Assembly (NCBI GenBank): GCA_019421015.1
Contig: JAHZGC010000034.1
Coordinates: forward strand, 12,035 to 41,815
Source of the DNA: Coriobacteriaceae bacterium
Lineage (GTDB): Bacteria; Actinomycetota; Coriobacteriia; Coriobacteriales; UMGS124
Direction of reading: 5' to 3'
Length of the DNA stretch: 29,781 nt
A model generated the notes under the pieces. It did no database searches, was not told the DNA's origin, and saw only the letters and a program-made list of their open reading frames with translations. A program made the position numbers and the translations under genes. Below, piece after piece: positions 7,828 to 16,397 of this stretch (positions within the stretch are counted from its first letter, which is position 1; every line of letters begins with the position of its first letter).

Positions 7828-8604
7828 ATGGCGCAGGTGGGCAAGGGCGAGTTCGACCGGCTGAGGGAGCTCCTGGGCATGTCGGAGACGGTCCCCTCTG
7901 GGCGGCGTCCGGTCCCGTCGGGCCGCCATGCGCGCACGGAAGGAATTCTGGCGGGCGTGGCGCCCTGGAAGCTCGCGGTGGCGGGAGTGTTGCTCGTTGC
8001 CGCGATCGGTCTTTTGGCCGTCCTGTTGGGCGCGTTTGACGAGCCGGCGATCGTGCTGAGGCAGGGGGCGCGGGTGGGGGAGGACGGGGCGGTGGCCGCC
8101 ACGCAGGAAGATTCCGTCGAAAGCGACGGCCCGGGCGTGGAGGCGGCCATCGACGTTTCGGCCGAGGAGAAACAGCCTGAAATCTATGTCCATGTGGCGG
8201 GCGCCGTGGCGGCCCCAGGCGTCTACGCCCTTCCATCCGGTGCGCGGGCGAACGATGCCGTCGCGGCGGCGGGGGGCTTGCTCGACGACGCCCAACCCGA
8301 CGCGCTGAATCTGGCCTCCCCCTTGACGGACGGCGCCAAGGTCTTGGTGCCGCACGTTGGAGAGGCCCCCCTGCCCGCCGATTCGGCCCAAGGGGCGGCA
8401 GGGAGGGCCCCGGGAGTCGTGAACGTCAACGCGGCGGGTACCGATGAGCTCCAGGCCCTTCCAGGCATCGGCCCGTCGCTGGCGTCCGCCATCGTTGAGG
8501 ACAGGGAGGCGAACGGGCCTTTCTCGAACCCCGAAGACCTCATGAGGGTCAGCGGCATCGGAGAGAAGAAGTTTGCAAGGCTTGCGGGGCTGATTGCCGT
8601 ATGA
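7828..8604 (+). CDS. comEA: Competence protein ComEA, DNA receptor with helix-hairpin-helix domain
   Basis: ComEA binds double-stranded DNA outside the membrane and delivers it to the ComEC channel. ATG 7828 is preferred over the in-frame ATG 7822, because GGAGGT at 7815-7820 is seven bases from the former and one base from the latter. The 258-residue protein has a cytoplasmic N-terminus, one membrane segment (about residues 49-70, AVAGVLLVAAIGLLAVLLGA), a low-complexity linker, an SLBB domain (IYVHVAGAVAAPGVYALPSG) and a C-terminal pair of helix-hairpin-helix motifs (LQALPGIGPSLASAIV and LMRVSGIGEKKFARL). Its stop overlaps the comEC start (ATGA). Confidence 0.93.
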   Translation: MAQVGKGEFDRLRELLGMSETVPSGRRPVPSGRHARTEGILAGVAPWKLAVAGVLLVAAIGLLAVLLGAFDEPAIVLRQGARVGEDGAVAATQEDSVESDGPGVEAAIDVSAEEKQPEIYVHVAGAVAAPGVYALPSGARANDAVAAAGGLLDDAQPDALNLASPLTDGAKVLVPHVGEAPLPADSAQGAAGRAPGVVNVNAAGTDELQALPGIGPSLASAIVEDREANGPFSNPEDLMRVSGIGEKKFARLAGLIAV

Positions 8605-11042
8605 GGGGCATGGTGGAGGTGCCCTCGGCCGAAAAGCCGTTTCCCCGGAGGTGGGACGTCGCAACGGCCTCCTCCTCTCCCAAGGAGCGGGGCCTTGGGC
8701 CGCGACCGGCCCTCTCGCCCCTGTTGGGGGCCGCCCTGTGCGCGTGGCTCGCCGTCACGGCGGTCTGTCTCGCACGGATGGACGCGCGTCTGGGCCTGCG
8801 GTGGGCCGCGCTGCGTCCGGCATGGGTGGTCGTGGGCGGCGGCGCTGTTTTGGTCGCCGTATGCGCCGCCGTTGCGTGGAAGGTGCCTAGATGCCGCCCG
8901 TGGTGCTTGTGGGCCCTTGCCGGCCTCGTGGCGGGAGGGTTGGCGGGGACGTTGTTCATAGGAGGGGTCTTTGCGTGCGGGGACGCCTTGACCTGCGAGG
9001 CCGTGACCGGCTGCAGTTTTACCGTCGAGACGGACCCCAAAATCTCCTCCTCGGGCAACCTGTCGTTTCAAGCGCAGGCGACCACGCCCGGCGGACGGCC
9101 GGGGCGCGTCCTGGTGGAGTTGGGCAGATGGCCCGGTGAGCAGCCCGAGATGGGCCAGAAGCTGCGGTGCACAGGCCGCTGGACTCGGCTTGACCTGTCG
9201 GACGGCTACGACCGTTCCCTGGCCCGCAGGGGCGTGGTTGCGCGGCTGAGGGCCACTTCTTTCGAGGGGCTGGGGTTTCAGGAGGGGCCGGTGGGGGCGG
9301 TTCGCGCATTTCGCCGGCGCATGCTTGCGGCCTTAGATCCCGGCTCCAATGCGGCCCGGGCTCTCACGGCAGGCGTTGTCTGCGGCGATCAGGCTGCCTT
9401 GGCGGGTTTTGCCGTCCAAAACGACTTTTCAGACCTGGGGCTCAGCCATCTCGTGGCAGTTTCTGGATCGCACCTTGCGGTCGTGGCGGCACTCCTGGGG
9501 CGTGGGCTGCGTGGCGTGCGGGCGAAGCCGGCGGCCCGGCTCGTGGCGACGGCTGTGGTTCTGGCCGCCTATGTGGCGTTTACCGGCCTGCAGCCTTCGG
9601 CCATCCGGTCGTGGGTCATGGCCGTGGCGTCGTCTGGGGCGTTTGCGGCCGGCCGACGCTCCCATGCCGTCTCGGCGGTGGGTGCCGCAGCCCTGGCCAT
9701 GGTCGTTGTAACCCCCTCGTGCGCGGCGTCCATGGGGTTTCAGCTCTCGGTGCTCTCCGTGCTCGGCCTGACGCTGTTCGCGGGGTTCGTCCAGGCGTGG
9801 GCCTCCTGCGCCGTGCCGGCCGGGTTTGCGCCTCTCGTGGTGGAGGCGTTTTCGGCCACCTTCGTCTCGGCGGTGTTCACCGCCCCGGTCTGCCTTCCCG
9901 CGTTCGGGGTCGTTCCCTTGCTTTCCCCGTTGGCGAACGCCGTCATGGGGCCGTTGGTGAGCATCTTGCTCGCGGCGGGGGCGCTGTGCGGTCCGCTCGC
10001 CGTTTTATGGCCAGATGCAGCGCCGGCCGTGCTCCTGCCCTGCGATACCGTGGCACGGGCAGCCTGTGCCCTGTCCGAGGCGCTTGCGGCGGTTCCGGGG
10101 GCCGTATACGCGGTTGATGTGGGCGCAGGGGAGGTCGGGGTCCCCCTCGTGCTCGGGGCGGCACTTCTCTACGGGGTGTGGCCGGCCCCTCGCCGTCGGA
10201 CCGTCTATGCCCTTGGGGCCGTCGTCGTGCTCTGTCTGTCGGTGCTTCACCTTTTGTGGGGCATCTTCGCCCCGGCGCGGGTCGTGGTCCTCGACGTTGG
10301 CCAGGGCGACGCTATCCTCCTTCAAGACGGGCGCCACGCGCTTTTGGTCGACACCGGACCGGGCGACGCGGTGGTGGGCGCCCTGGCCCGCTATCACGTC
10401 CGGCGGCTCGACGCCGTCCTGCTCACCCATACCGACCTCGACCATGTAGGCGGCCTCGACGACCTTGCGGGCCGTGTGCGGGTGGGGCGCGTCGTCGTGG
10501 CACGGGGGGTGCCTGGGGCGATGGACCCCGAGGACGCCCTGGCACGCACCGTACGTGAGGCTGTGGGAGATGGGGTGCTCGAGGTGGGGGCGGGGGACGT
10601 CTTGGAGGTGGGAGGATTCTCGGTCGAGGTGGTGTGGCCCCGCGAACCCGTTTCGGGGGCCGAGAACGAGGAGTCGGTCGTCGCCGTTGCAGGCTACCGC
10701 TCCGGTGACCGGACGCTGAGCGTCCTGCTCACCGGCGATGCGGAGAGCGCCGTGGTGGAGCCGCTCCTGGAGGAGGGGCGCCTGGGTCGGGTTGACGTCC
10801 TCAAAGTGGGCCACCACGGGTCGGCGGCGTCGACGACGCCGGCCATGGTGCGCTCGCTCTCACCGCTCGTTGCGGTGGCGAGCGCTGCAGAGAAGAACCG
10901 CTACGGTCATCCCGCCGAGGCGTGCGTGGACGCCGTGACGGGGGAGGGCGTGGCGTTTCATTGCACGGCAACCTGCGGAGACATCGAGCTGCGCCCGGCT
11001 TCCCAAGGCGTCGAGGTGCGCTGTGCGGCCCATGGCCCGTAA
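8601..11042 (+). CDS. comEC: Competence protein ComEC, DNA-translocation channel with metallo-beta-lactamase domain
   Basis: ComEC forms the inner-membrane pore for single-stranded DNA uptake. The 813-residue protein overlaps comEA by four bases. It has N-terminal membrane segments and a soluble OB-like DUF4131 region (about 130-220), then the multi-spanning competence domain (SHLVAVSGSHLAVVAALLGRG and FTGLQPSAIRSWVMA). The C-terminal metallo-beta-lactamase domain starts near VVLDVGQGDAILL (about 563) and carries THTDLDHVGG at 609-618 and VGHHGS further on. The metal-binding histidines and aspartates are intact, consistent with a nuclease that degrades the non-transferred strand. ATG 8610 is an alternative start. 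Length and domain set are complete, so DNA uptake may be functional. Confidence 0.93.
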   Translation: MRGMVEVPSAEKPFPRRWDVATASSSPKERGLGPRPALSPLLGAALCAWLAVTAVCLARMDARLGLRWAALRPAWVVVGGGAVLVAVCAAVAWKVPRCRPWCLWALAGLVAGGLAGTLFIGGVFACGDALTCEAVTGCSFTVETDPKISSSGNLSFQAQATTPGGRPGRVLVELGRWPGEQPEMGQKLRCTGRWTRLDLSDGYDRSLARRGVVARLRATSFEGLGFQEGPVGAVRAFRRRMLAALDPGSNAARALTAGVVCGDQAALAGFAVQNDFSDLGLSHLVAVSGSHLAVVAALLGRGLRGVRAKPAARLVATAVVLAAYVAFTGLQPSAIRSWVMAVASSGAFAAGRRSHAVSAVGAAALAMVVVTPSCAASMGFQLSVLSVLGLTLFAGFVQAWASCAVPAGFAPLVVEAFSATFVSAVFTAPVCLPAFGVVPLLSPLANAVMGPLVSILLAAGALCGPLAVLWPDAAPAVLLPCDTVARAACALSEALAAVPGAVYAVDVGAGEVGVPLVLGAALLYGVWPAPRRRTVYALGAVVVLCLSVLHLLWGIFAPARVVVLDVGQGDAILLQDGRHALLVDTGPGDAVVGALARYHVRRLDAVLLTHTDLDHVGGLDDLAGRVRVGRVVVARGVPGAMDPEDALARTVREAVGDGVLEVGAGDVLEVGGFSVEVVWPREPVSGAENEESVVAVAGYRSGDRTLSVLLTGDAESAVVEPLLEEGRLGRVDVLKVGHHGSAASTTPAMVRSLSPLVAVASAAEKNRYGHPAEACVDAVTGEGVAFHCTATCGDIELRPASQGVEVRCAAHGP

Positions 11043-11172
11043 GGCTTTGGCGGTTTGCGGTGCCTTTGCCGCCGTGCGGCCCGGTCGCGCCGCGCGGGCG
11101 CTACTCTATACAGCGTTCGGTGAGCCGGGCGGCCCGGGCCGCATGGGAAGGACCGCGTTACGGAGGAGACAG

Positions 11173-12159
11173 ATGGCGACCAAAGCCCAGACACCGCTGC
11201 TGCCGGTCTACCTGGCACTGGGGACCGACGAACTCAAGAAGCGACGGACTGTGGAGAGGCTCGACGGCCGCCTCGTGGCCGCCGGGGGGGACCCCGAGTT
11301 CAACCGCGAGGAGCTCGACGGCTCCTCGTCCCCCGAGCCGGACCTGCTGCGGGCCATGCTCGACACCCTGCCGTTCGGGTCGGACTTCAGGCTCGTCGTC
11401 TTCAAAGACGTCGACAAGGCCCCCAAGGCGGCGAGCGAGGCGATCGTTTCCTACCTCGAGAACCCGTGCCCCACCACGGTGCTCATGATGACCGCCTGCA
11501 AGCAGGCCCGCACGACGCGCCTGTACAAGGCCGTTGCCAAGTTCGGCGAGAAGGCCGTCATCGACTGCACTCCCAAGAAGCGCTGGGAGCTTCCCCAACA
11601 GGTGGTGGGCATGGCCCGAGCCCACGGCAAGGCCATGGACGCGGAGGCGGCGGAGCAGTTGGTCCGCCTCGTGGGCGAGTCGACGGCCCTCATCGACAAC
11701 GAGCTGGCGAAGCTTGCGCTCAACGTGGGGGGAGCACCCCGTATTACGGCCGAGGACGTCCGTCGCATGGTTCCGCGCGTGGCCGAGGTGAAGCCGTGGG
11801 ACTTTCTGGACGCCGTTTGCCGCCGGGAGCCCGCGGAGGCGATGCGGCTTTACGCCCAGATGCCCACCCAGAGCCCCATCGGGCTCTTCACCCTTGCCGT
11901 GTCCCGCGTCCGGGAGCTTATAGCCGCCAAGGCTCTCGGGGAACGGGGGTGCCCCGGCACGCTCGCCGCAGAGCTGGGCATGCAGCAGTGGCAGGTCAAG
12001 AACCATGCCTCGTGGGCGCGCAACTACACCATGGCGGAGCTCGTCGACGCCCTGCGCGGCGCGGCCCTCTGCGAAGAGGCCCTCAAGTCCTCGCCGGACA
12101 AGGACCTTGCCATACAGCGCTGGGTCCTGTCGTTTTGCACCCCGCGCACCCTGCGCTGA
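11173..12159 (+). CDS. holA: DNA polymerase III delta subunit
   Basis: HolA opens the sliding clamp as part of the clamp loader. The ATG at 11173 follows a strong ribosome-binding site (GGAGGAG, 11162-11168) and gives 328 residues, close to the usual 340. It opens with PVYLALGTDELKKRRTVERL, the delta ATPase-like first domain, contains KRWELPQQVVGMARAHG and LVGESTALIDNELAKLAL in the middle domain, and ends with the collar-type helices (MAELVDALRGAALCEEALKS). An in-frame upstream extension overlaps comEC and lacks a ribosome site. The order comEA-comEC-holA is widely conserved; rpsT, often next, is not here. Confidence 0.92.
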   Translation: MATKAQTPLLPVYLALGTDELKKRRTVERLDGRLVAAGGDPEFNREELDGSSSPEPDLLRAMLDTLPFGSDFRLVVFKDVDKAPKAASEAIVSYLENPCPTTVLMMTACKQARTTRLYKAVAKFGEKAVIDCTPKKRWELPQQVVGMARAHGKAMDAEAAEQLVRLVGESTALIDNELAKLALNVGGAPRITAEDVRRMVPRVAEVKPWDFLDAVCRREPAEAMRLYAQMPTQSPIGLFTLAVSRVRELIAAKALGERGCPGTLAAELGMQQWQVKNHASWARNYTMAELVDALRGAALCEEALKSSPDKDLAIQRWVLSFCTPRTLR

Positions 12160-12210
12160 GAGATGCCTGCGCGGTGCTTGGCCGCCGAGTTGTGGCGGTT
12201 TGCATTCCGG

Positions 12211-12239
12211 TTGGAATGAGCGTCCGGCTATGGTATCCT
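12211..12239 (+). promoter_or_regulatory. Candidate promoter of rpsB-tsf
   Basis: TTGGAA (12211-12216) is 17 bases from TATCCT (12234-12239), which is preceded by TGG (extended -10). This predicts a start near 12246 and a leader of about 128 bases before rpsB. It is a good sigma-A-like match at the right place. Confidence 0.6.
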
Positions 12240-12245
12240 TCACCG

Positions 12246-12373
12246 GTTGCCCAAACGGGCAGCACCCATCAAGCACGCGCGACTACTCCGACGCAGCGGT
12301 GCCCGGTTGCCGACCGGGTTGCGTTTGGGGGACGACATCGCGCGGACGACCAACCACGTTGGAGGTACAGACC
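12246..12373 (+). promoter_or_regulatory. Structured 5' leader of rpsB
   Basis: The predicted leader contains GCCC-AAAC-GGGC (12248-12259) and a second hairpin CCCGGT-TGCCG-ACCGGG near 12302-12318. GCACC and GGTGC elements between them could pair over a longer distance. Ribosomal protein operons are commonly autoregulated by binding of the encoded protein to such leaders, and E. coli rpsB-tsf is controlled by S2. Regulation here is inference. Confidence 0.4.
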
Positions 12374-13183
12374 ATGGCACAGATCACCATCAACACCCTG
12401 CTCAAGGCCGGCGTTCACTTCGGCCACCAGACCCGTCGCTGGTGCCCCAAGATGAAGCCCTACATCTTCGGCGAGCGCAACGGCATCTACATCCTCGACC
12501 TCAAGCAGACCATCATCGAGGCCGACAAGGCCTACAGCTTCCTGGCCGAGACCGCGGCCAAGGGCGGCGAGATCCTCTTTGTCGGCACCAAGAAGCAGGC
12601 CCAGGAGGCCGTCATCAACGAGGCCAAGCGTTCGGGCCAGCCCTACGTGGCCAACCGTTGGCTGGGCGGCATGCTCACCAACTTCGTGACCATCCGCTCC
12701 CGCGTCGCCCGCATGGAGGAGCTTGAGGCCATGGTCGAGGACGGCCGCATGGCCGCCCTTCCCAAGAAGGAGCAGTCGGTCCTGGGCAAGGAGCTCGTCA
12801 AGCTGCAGGAGAACCTCGACGGCATCCGTTCGATGAAGGGTCTCCCCAAGGCCCTCTACGTGGTCGACACCCGTCGTGAGGAGATCGCCATCCGCGAGGC
12901 CAACCGCCTGCACATCCCCGTGGTCGCCCTCATCGACACCAACTCCGACCCCGATGTCGTGGACTACGGCATTCCTGCCAACGACGACGCCATCCGCTCC
13001 ATCAGCCTCATGACCTCCATCATGGCCGACGCCATCCTGGCCGGCAAGGGCGCCACCGAGATCACCGCCGAGGAGATGGCTGGCACCGCCCCGGCCGCCG
13101 AGGTCGTCGAGGAGGTCGTGGTCGAGGAGCAGCCCAAGAAGGCCATGACCCTCGAGGAAGTTCTGGCCCAGCCCCAGGCTTAG
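12374..13183 (+). CDS. rpsB: 30S ribosomal protein S2
   Basis: S2 is a structural protein of the small ribosomal subunit that binds between head and body and helps recruit S1-type factors. ATG 12374 lies eight bases after GGAGGT (12361-12366) and gives 269 residues. The family start (LLKAGVHFGHQTRRWCPKM), FVGTKKQAQEAV, RWLGGMLTNF and PVVALIDTNSDPD are all present. The last 30 residues are an acidic and lysine tail not essential to the fold. It is followed 50 bases later by tsf, the usual pairing. Confidence 0.97.
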   Translation: MAQITINTLLKAGVHFGHQTRRWCPKMKPYIFGERNGIYILDLKQTIIEADKAYSFLAETAAKGGEILFVGTKKQAQEAVINEAKRSGQPYVANRWLGGMLTNFVTIRSRVARMEELEAMVEDGRMAALPKKEQSVLGKELVKLQENLDGIRSMKGLPKALYVVDTRREEIAIREANRLHIPVVALIDTNSDPDVVDYGIPANDDAIRSISLMTSIMADAILAGKGATEITAEEMAGTAPAAEVVEEVVVEEQPKKAMTLEEVLAQPQA

Positions 13184-13233
13184 GCAACCAACCGGCGTTT
13201 CCCCACCACGTTCCACGTTGAGAGGAGAGCACT

Positions 13234-14109
13234 ATGGCAGAGATTACCGCCGCGCTCGTCAAGCAGCTGCGCGAGATGACCGACTCCCCCATGATGGAGT
13301 GCAAGAAGGCCCTTGTCGAGGCCGAGGGCGACATCGACAAGGCCGTCGACGTCCTGCGTACCCGCGGCATCGCCAAGTCCGTCAAGAAGGCCGGCCGTGC
13401 CACCAACGAGGGCGCCGTTGCCGCCTACGTCTGCGACTGCGGCAAGGTGGGCGCTCTGGCCGAGGTCAAGTGCGAGACTGACTTCGTGAGCGGCACCGAC
13501 AAGTTCAAGACCCTGGCTGCCAAGGTGGCCCAGGCTGCCGCCGAGGCCGCTCCCGCCGACCTGGACGCCCTCAAGGCCGCCGAGGTCGAGGGCGAGACCG
13601 TCGAGGCCGTCATTCAGAACGGCATCGCCACCATGGGCGAGAACATGACCCTCACCCGTTTCGTGCGTCGCTCCACCGAGGCCGGCGCCATCTCGTCCTA
13701 CATCCACATGGGCGGCAAGATCGGCGTGCTCGTCGAGTTCGCCTTCGAGAAGCCCGAGACTGCCTGTAGCGACGAGTTCAAGGCCATGGCCCACGACGTG
13801 GCCATGCAGGTCGCTGCCACCAAGCCCATCTGCGCCGTCCGTGAGGACATGCCCCAGTCGGTCGTGGACCACGAGATGGAGATCTACCGCAACCAGGCCG
13901 CCGAGTCCGGTAAGCCCGAGGCTATCCAGGAGAAGATGGCCCTTGGCCGTCTCGAGAAGTTCTACAAGGAGTCCACGCTCGTGGACCAGGAGTTCGTCAA
14001 GAACCCCGACGTCACCATCTCCCAGTATGTGGCCGAGGTTTCCAAGAAGGTCGGCGACACCATTGCGGTGAAGGGCTTCGACCTCTTCATTCTCGGTGAC
14101 GAGGACTAA
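13234..14109 (+). CDS. tsf: Translation elongation factor Ts
   Basis: EF-Ts is the nucleotide exchange factor that regenerates EF-Tu-GTP. The 291-residue protein starts at ATG 13234 behind GAGAGGAGAG. The N-terminal UBA-like domain contains LREMTDSPMMECKKAL, and the core has the TDFV motif at 82-85 that displaces magnesium in EF-Tu. It ends with a dimerisation/C-terminal module (FYKESTLVDQEFVK). Length is normal. It is the last gene of the rpsB transcript, followed by a strong terminator. Confidence 0.97.
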   Translation: MAEITAALVKQLREMTDSPMMECKKALVEAEGDIDKAVDVLRTRGIAKSVKKAGRATNEGAVAAYVCDCGKVGALAEVKCETDFVSGTDKFKTLAAKVAQAAAEAAPADLDALKAAEVEGETVEAVIQNGIATMGENMTLTRFVRRSTEAGAISSYIHMGGKIGVLVEFAFEKPETACSDEFKAMAHDVAMQVAATKPICAVREDMPQSVVDHEMEIYRNQAAESGKPEAIQEKMALGRLEKFYKESTLVDQEFVKNPDVTISQYVAEVSKKVGDTIAVKGFDLFILGDED

Positions 14110-14129
14110 GGTCCAAAGACTTGCCTTCA

Positions 14130-14163
14130 AGCGCCGGCACGGTTTCGTGTCGGCGCTTTTTTT
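14130..14163 (+). terminator. Rho-independent terminator after tsf
   Basis: AGCGCCGGCAC / GTGTCGGCGCT forms an 11-pair stem (one G-T) with loop GGTTTC, followed by a run of T residues. It separates rpsB-tsf from pyrH. Confidence 0.9.
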
Positions 14164-14230
14164 ATGGTGGAAAAGCCCTTTCACTGTCCTGCGGGTATCG
14201 GAATAGAAAAGGCAGGCGCACGATCTTGAA

Positions 14231-14284
14231 CCGTCATGGTTACTTTCGTGACGGCATCCGCAGGCAGGCGGGGTTTGCTATGAT
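14231..14284 (+). promoter_or_regulatory. Candidate extended -10 promoter and dyad upstream of pyrH
   Basis: TGCTATGAT (14276-14284) is an extended -10 match about 36 bases before the pyrH start; no good -35 is seen. Upstream, CCGTCA (14231-14236) and TGACGG (14249-14254) form an inverted repeat with a 12-base centre that could be a regulator site. Both assignments rest on sequence only. Confidence 0.4.
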
Positions 14285-14319
14285 GATGCGAATGGTTGTA
14301 TCGCGATAGGAGGTTGTGC

Positions 14320-15042
14320 GTGGCCGATTATCAGTACAAGAGGATCCTCCTCAAGCTTTCGGGCGAGTTCCTTATGGGCGATCAGGGATACGGCATCGAC
14401 CCCAAGGTCGCCAGCCGCCTTGCAAAGGAGATCTCGGAGGTCGTGCGCCAAGGCGTCCAGGTGGCCATCACCGTGGGCGGCGGCAACATCTTCCGTGGTC
14501 TCGCAGGCTCTGCCAACGGCATGGAGCGCGCCCAGGCCGACTACATCGGCATGCTGGCCACCGTCATGAACGCCCTGGCGCTCCAGGACGCGTTCGAGCG
14601 GGCGGGCCAGATGTGCCGGGTCATGAGCGCCATCGAGATGCACGAGATTTGCGAGACCTACATCCGCCGTCGTGCCATCAGGCACCTTGAGAAGGGTCGC
14701 GTGGTCATCTTTGCGGCCGGGACCGGCAACCCCTACTTCACCACCGATACCACGGCCGCCCTGCGCGCCTGCGAGATCGACGCCGAGTGCCTCATGAAGG
14801 CCACCAAGGTCGACGGCATCTACGACAAGGACCCCAAGAAGCACGAGGATGCCGTGAGGTTCGACCGCATCACCTATTTCGACGTCATCACCAAAGAGCT
14901 CAACGTCATGGACTCTACGGCCATCACGCTGTGCCATGACAACAGCATGCCCATCATCGTGTTCAATATCGAGGAAGAGGGCGTCGTCGATGCTGCCCTG
15001 CGCGGCGAGCCCGTCGGTACCGTCGTCTATAGGGAGGACTAG
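14320..15042 (+). CDS. pyrH: UMP kinase
   Basis: PyrH phosphorylates UMP to UDP and is the hexameric, allosteric bacterial enzyme of the amino-acid kinase fold. The GTG at 14320 sits six bases after AGGAGG (14308-14313) and gives 240 residues. A TTG at 14296 is in frame but would begin before the ribosome-binding site. Motifs: KLSGEFLMG at 12-20 (ATP binding), GGGNIFRG near 53-60, AAGTGNPYFTTDTTAALRA (UMP and phosphate contacts) and KVDGIYDKDPKK. It continues the UMP made by the pyrimidine genes earlier in the window. frr follows after two bases. Confidence 0.97.
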   Translation: MADYQYKRILLKLSGEFLMGDQGYGIDPKVASRLAKEISEVVRQGVQVAITVGGGNIFRGLAGSANGMERAQADYIGMLATVMNALALQDAFERAGQMCRVMSAIEMHEICETYIRRRAIRHLEKGRVVIFAAGTGNPYFTTDTTAALRACEIDAECLMKATKVDGIYDKDPKKHEDAVRFDRITYFDVITKELNVMDSTAITLCHDNSMPIIVFNIEEEGVVDAALRGEPVGTVVYRED

Positions 15043-15044
15043 CA

Positions 15045-15602
<558 letters not shown>

Positions 15603-16397
15603 GTGGCGCTCAACCTGCAGGCATATGAGGAGTACTTCTCCGACGCACCTAAGGGCTGCCCCGTGGACGCGCTCGACCTTGGGCGCGTCCCGCGTCACAT
15701 CGCCATCATCATGGACGGCAACGGGCGTTGGGCGCAGGCGCGCGGGCTGTCGCGCGGCTACGGCCACAAGGCCGGCATCGACGCCCTGCGCGAGGTAATC
15801 ACGGCGTCGGTGCGTCTCGGCGTCGAGGCCCTGACGGTCTATGCGTTCTCCACGGAGAACTGGTCGCGCCCCCAGGAGGAGGTCGACCTCCTCATGAGCC
15901 TGTTTGCGTCCACGCTCATCGACGAGCTCCCGCTGCTTCACCGTGAGGACGTGCGCCTGCAGTACCTGGGCGACATGGAGGCGCTTCCCGAGGAGACGCG
16001 CGAGACGTTCGAACGCGGTCTCAAGGAGACGGCCGACCATACGGGCATGGTCCTGGCGGTCGCGGTCAACTATGGGAGCCGCCATGAGATCGTGCGGGCC
16101 TGCCAAAAGCTTGCAGAGCAGTGCCTGGAGGGCCTGATGACGCCGGACCAGATCGACGAGGCCCGTGTGGGTCGCGCCCTGGCCACCGACCCGCTGCCCG
16201 ACCCGGAGCTCCTGGTGCGCACCTCGGGCGAGCTGCGCCTCTCCAACTTCTTGCTGTGGCAGTGCGCCTACACGGAGTTCGTGTTCAGCGACGTGCTCTG
16301 GCCGGATTTCGACCGCTGGGACTTGGTGTCGGCCATCGTCGAGTACCAGGGTCGCAAACGCCGTTTTGGAGGGGTCAGCGATGGCGAAGGACAATGA
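15603..16397 (+). CDS. uppS: Undecaprenyl diphosphate synthase (cis-prenyltransferase)
   Basis: UppS extends farnesyl diphosphate with isopentenyl diphosphate to the C55 carrier lipid of peptidoglycan synthesis. The 264-residue protein starts with GTG 15603 directly after the frr stop, with GGAGGT in the end of frr. IMDGNGRWA at 36-44 holds the catalytic aspartate (D38) and phosphate-binding residues. YAFSTENWSRP and RTSGELRLSNFLLWQ are the other two signatures. About 25 extra N-terminal residues precede the core. It overlaps cdsA by 17 bases. Confidence 0.96.
   Translation: MALNLQAYEEYFSDAPKGCPVDALDLGRVPRHIAIIMDGNGRWAQARGLSRGYGHKAGIDALREVITASVRLGVEALTVYAFSTENWSRPQEEVDLLMSLFASTLIDELPLLHREDVRLQYLGDMEALPEETRETFERGLKETADHTGMVLAVAVNYGSRHEIVRACQKLAEQCLEGLMTPDQIDEARVGRALATDPLPDPELLVRTSGELRLSNFLLWQCAYTEFVFSDVLWPDFDRWDLVSAIVEYQGRKRRFGGVSDGEGQ

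Noticed and set aside
13180..14184. Minus-strand frame opposite tsf, and similar ones opposite rpsB, pyrH and frr
   Set aside because: All lie fully opposite highly conserved genes and give Gly/Leu/Asp/Val repeats typical of antisense frames.
14296..14319. Upstream TTG start for pyrH
   Set aside because: It begins before the AGGAGG site, which fits GTG 14320 with ideal spacing and the normal family N-terminus.
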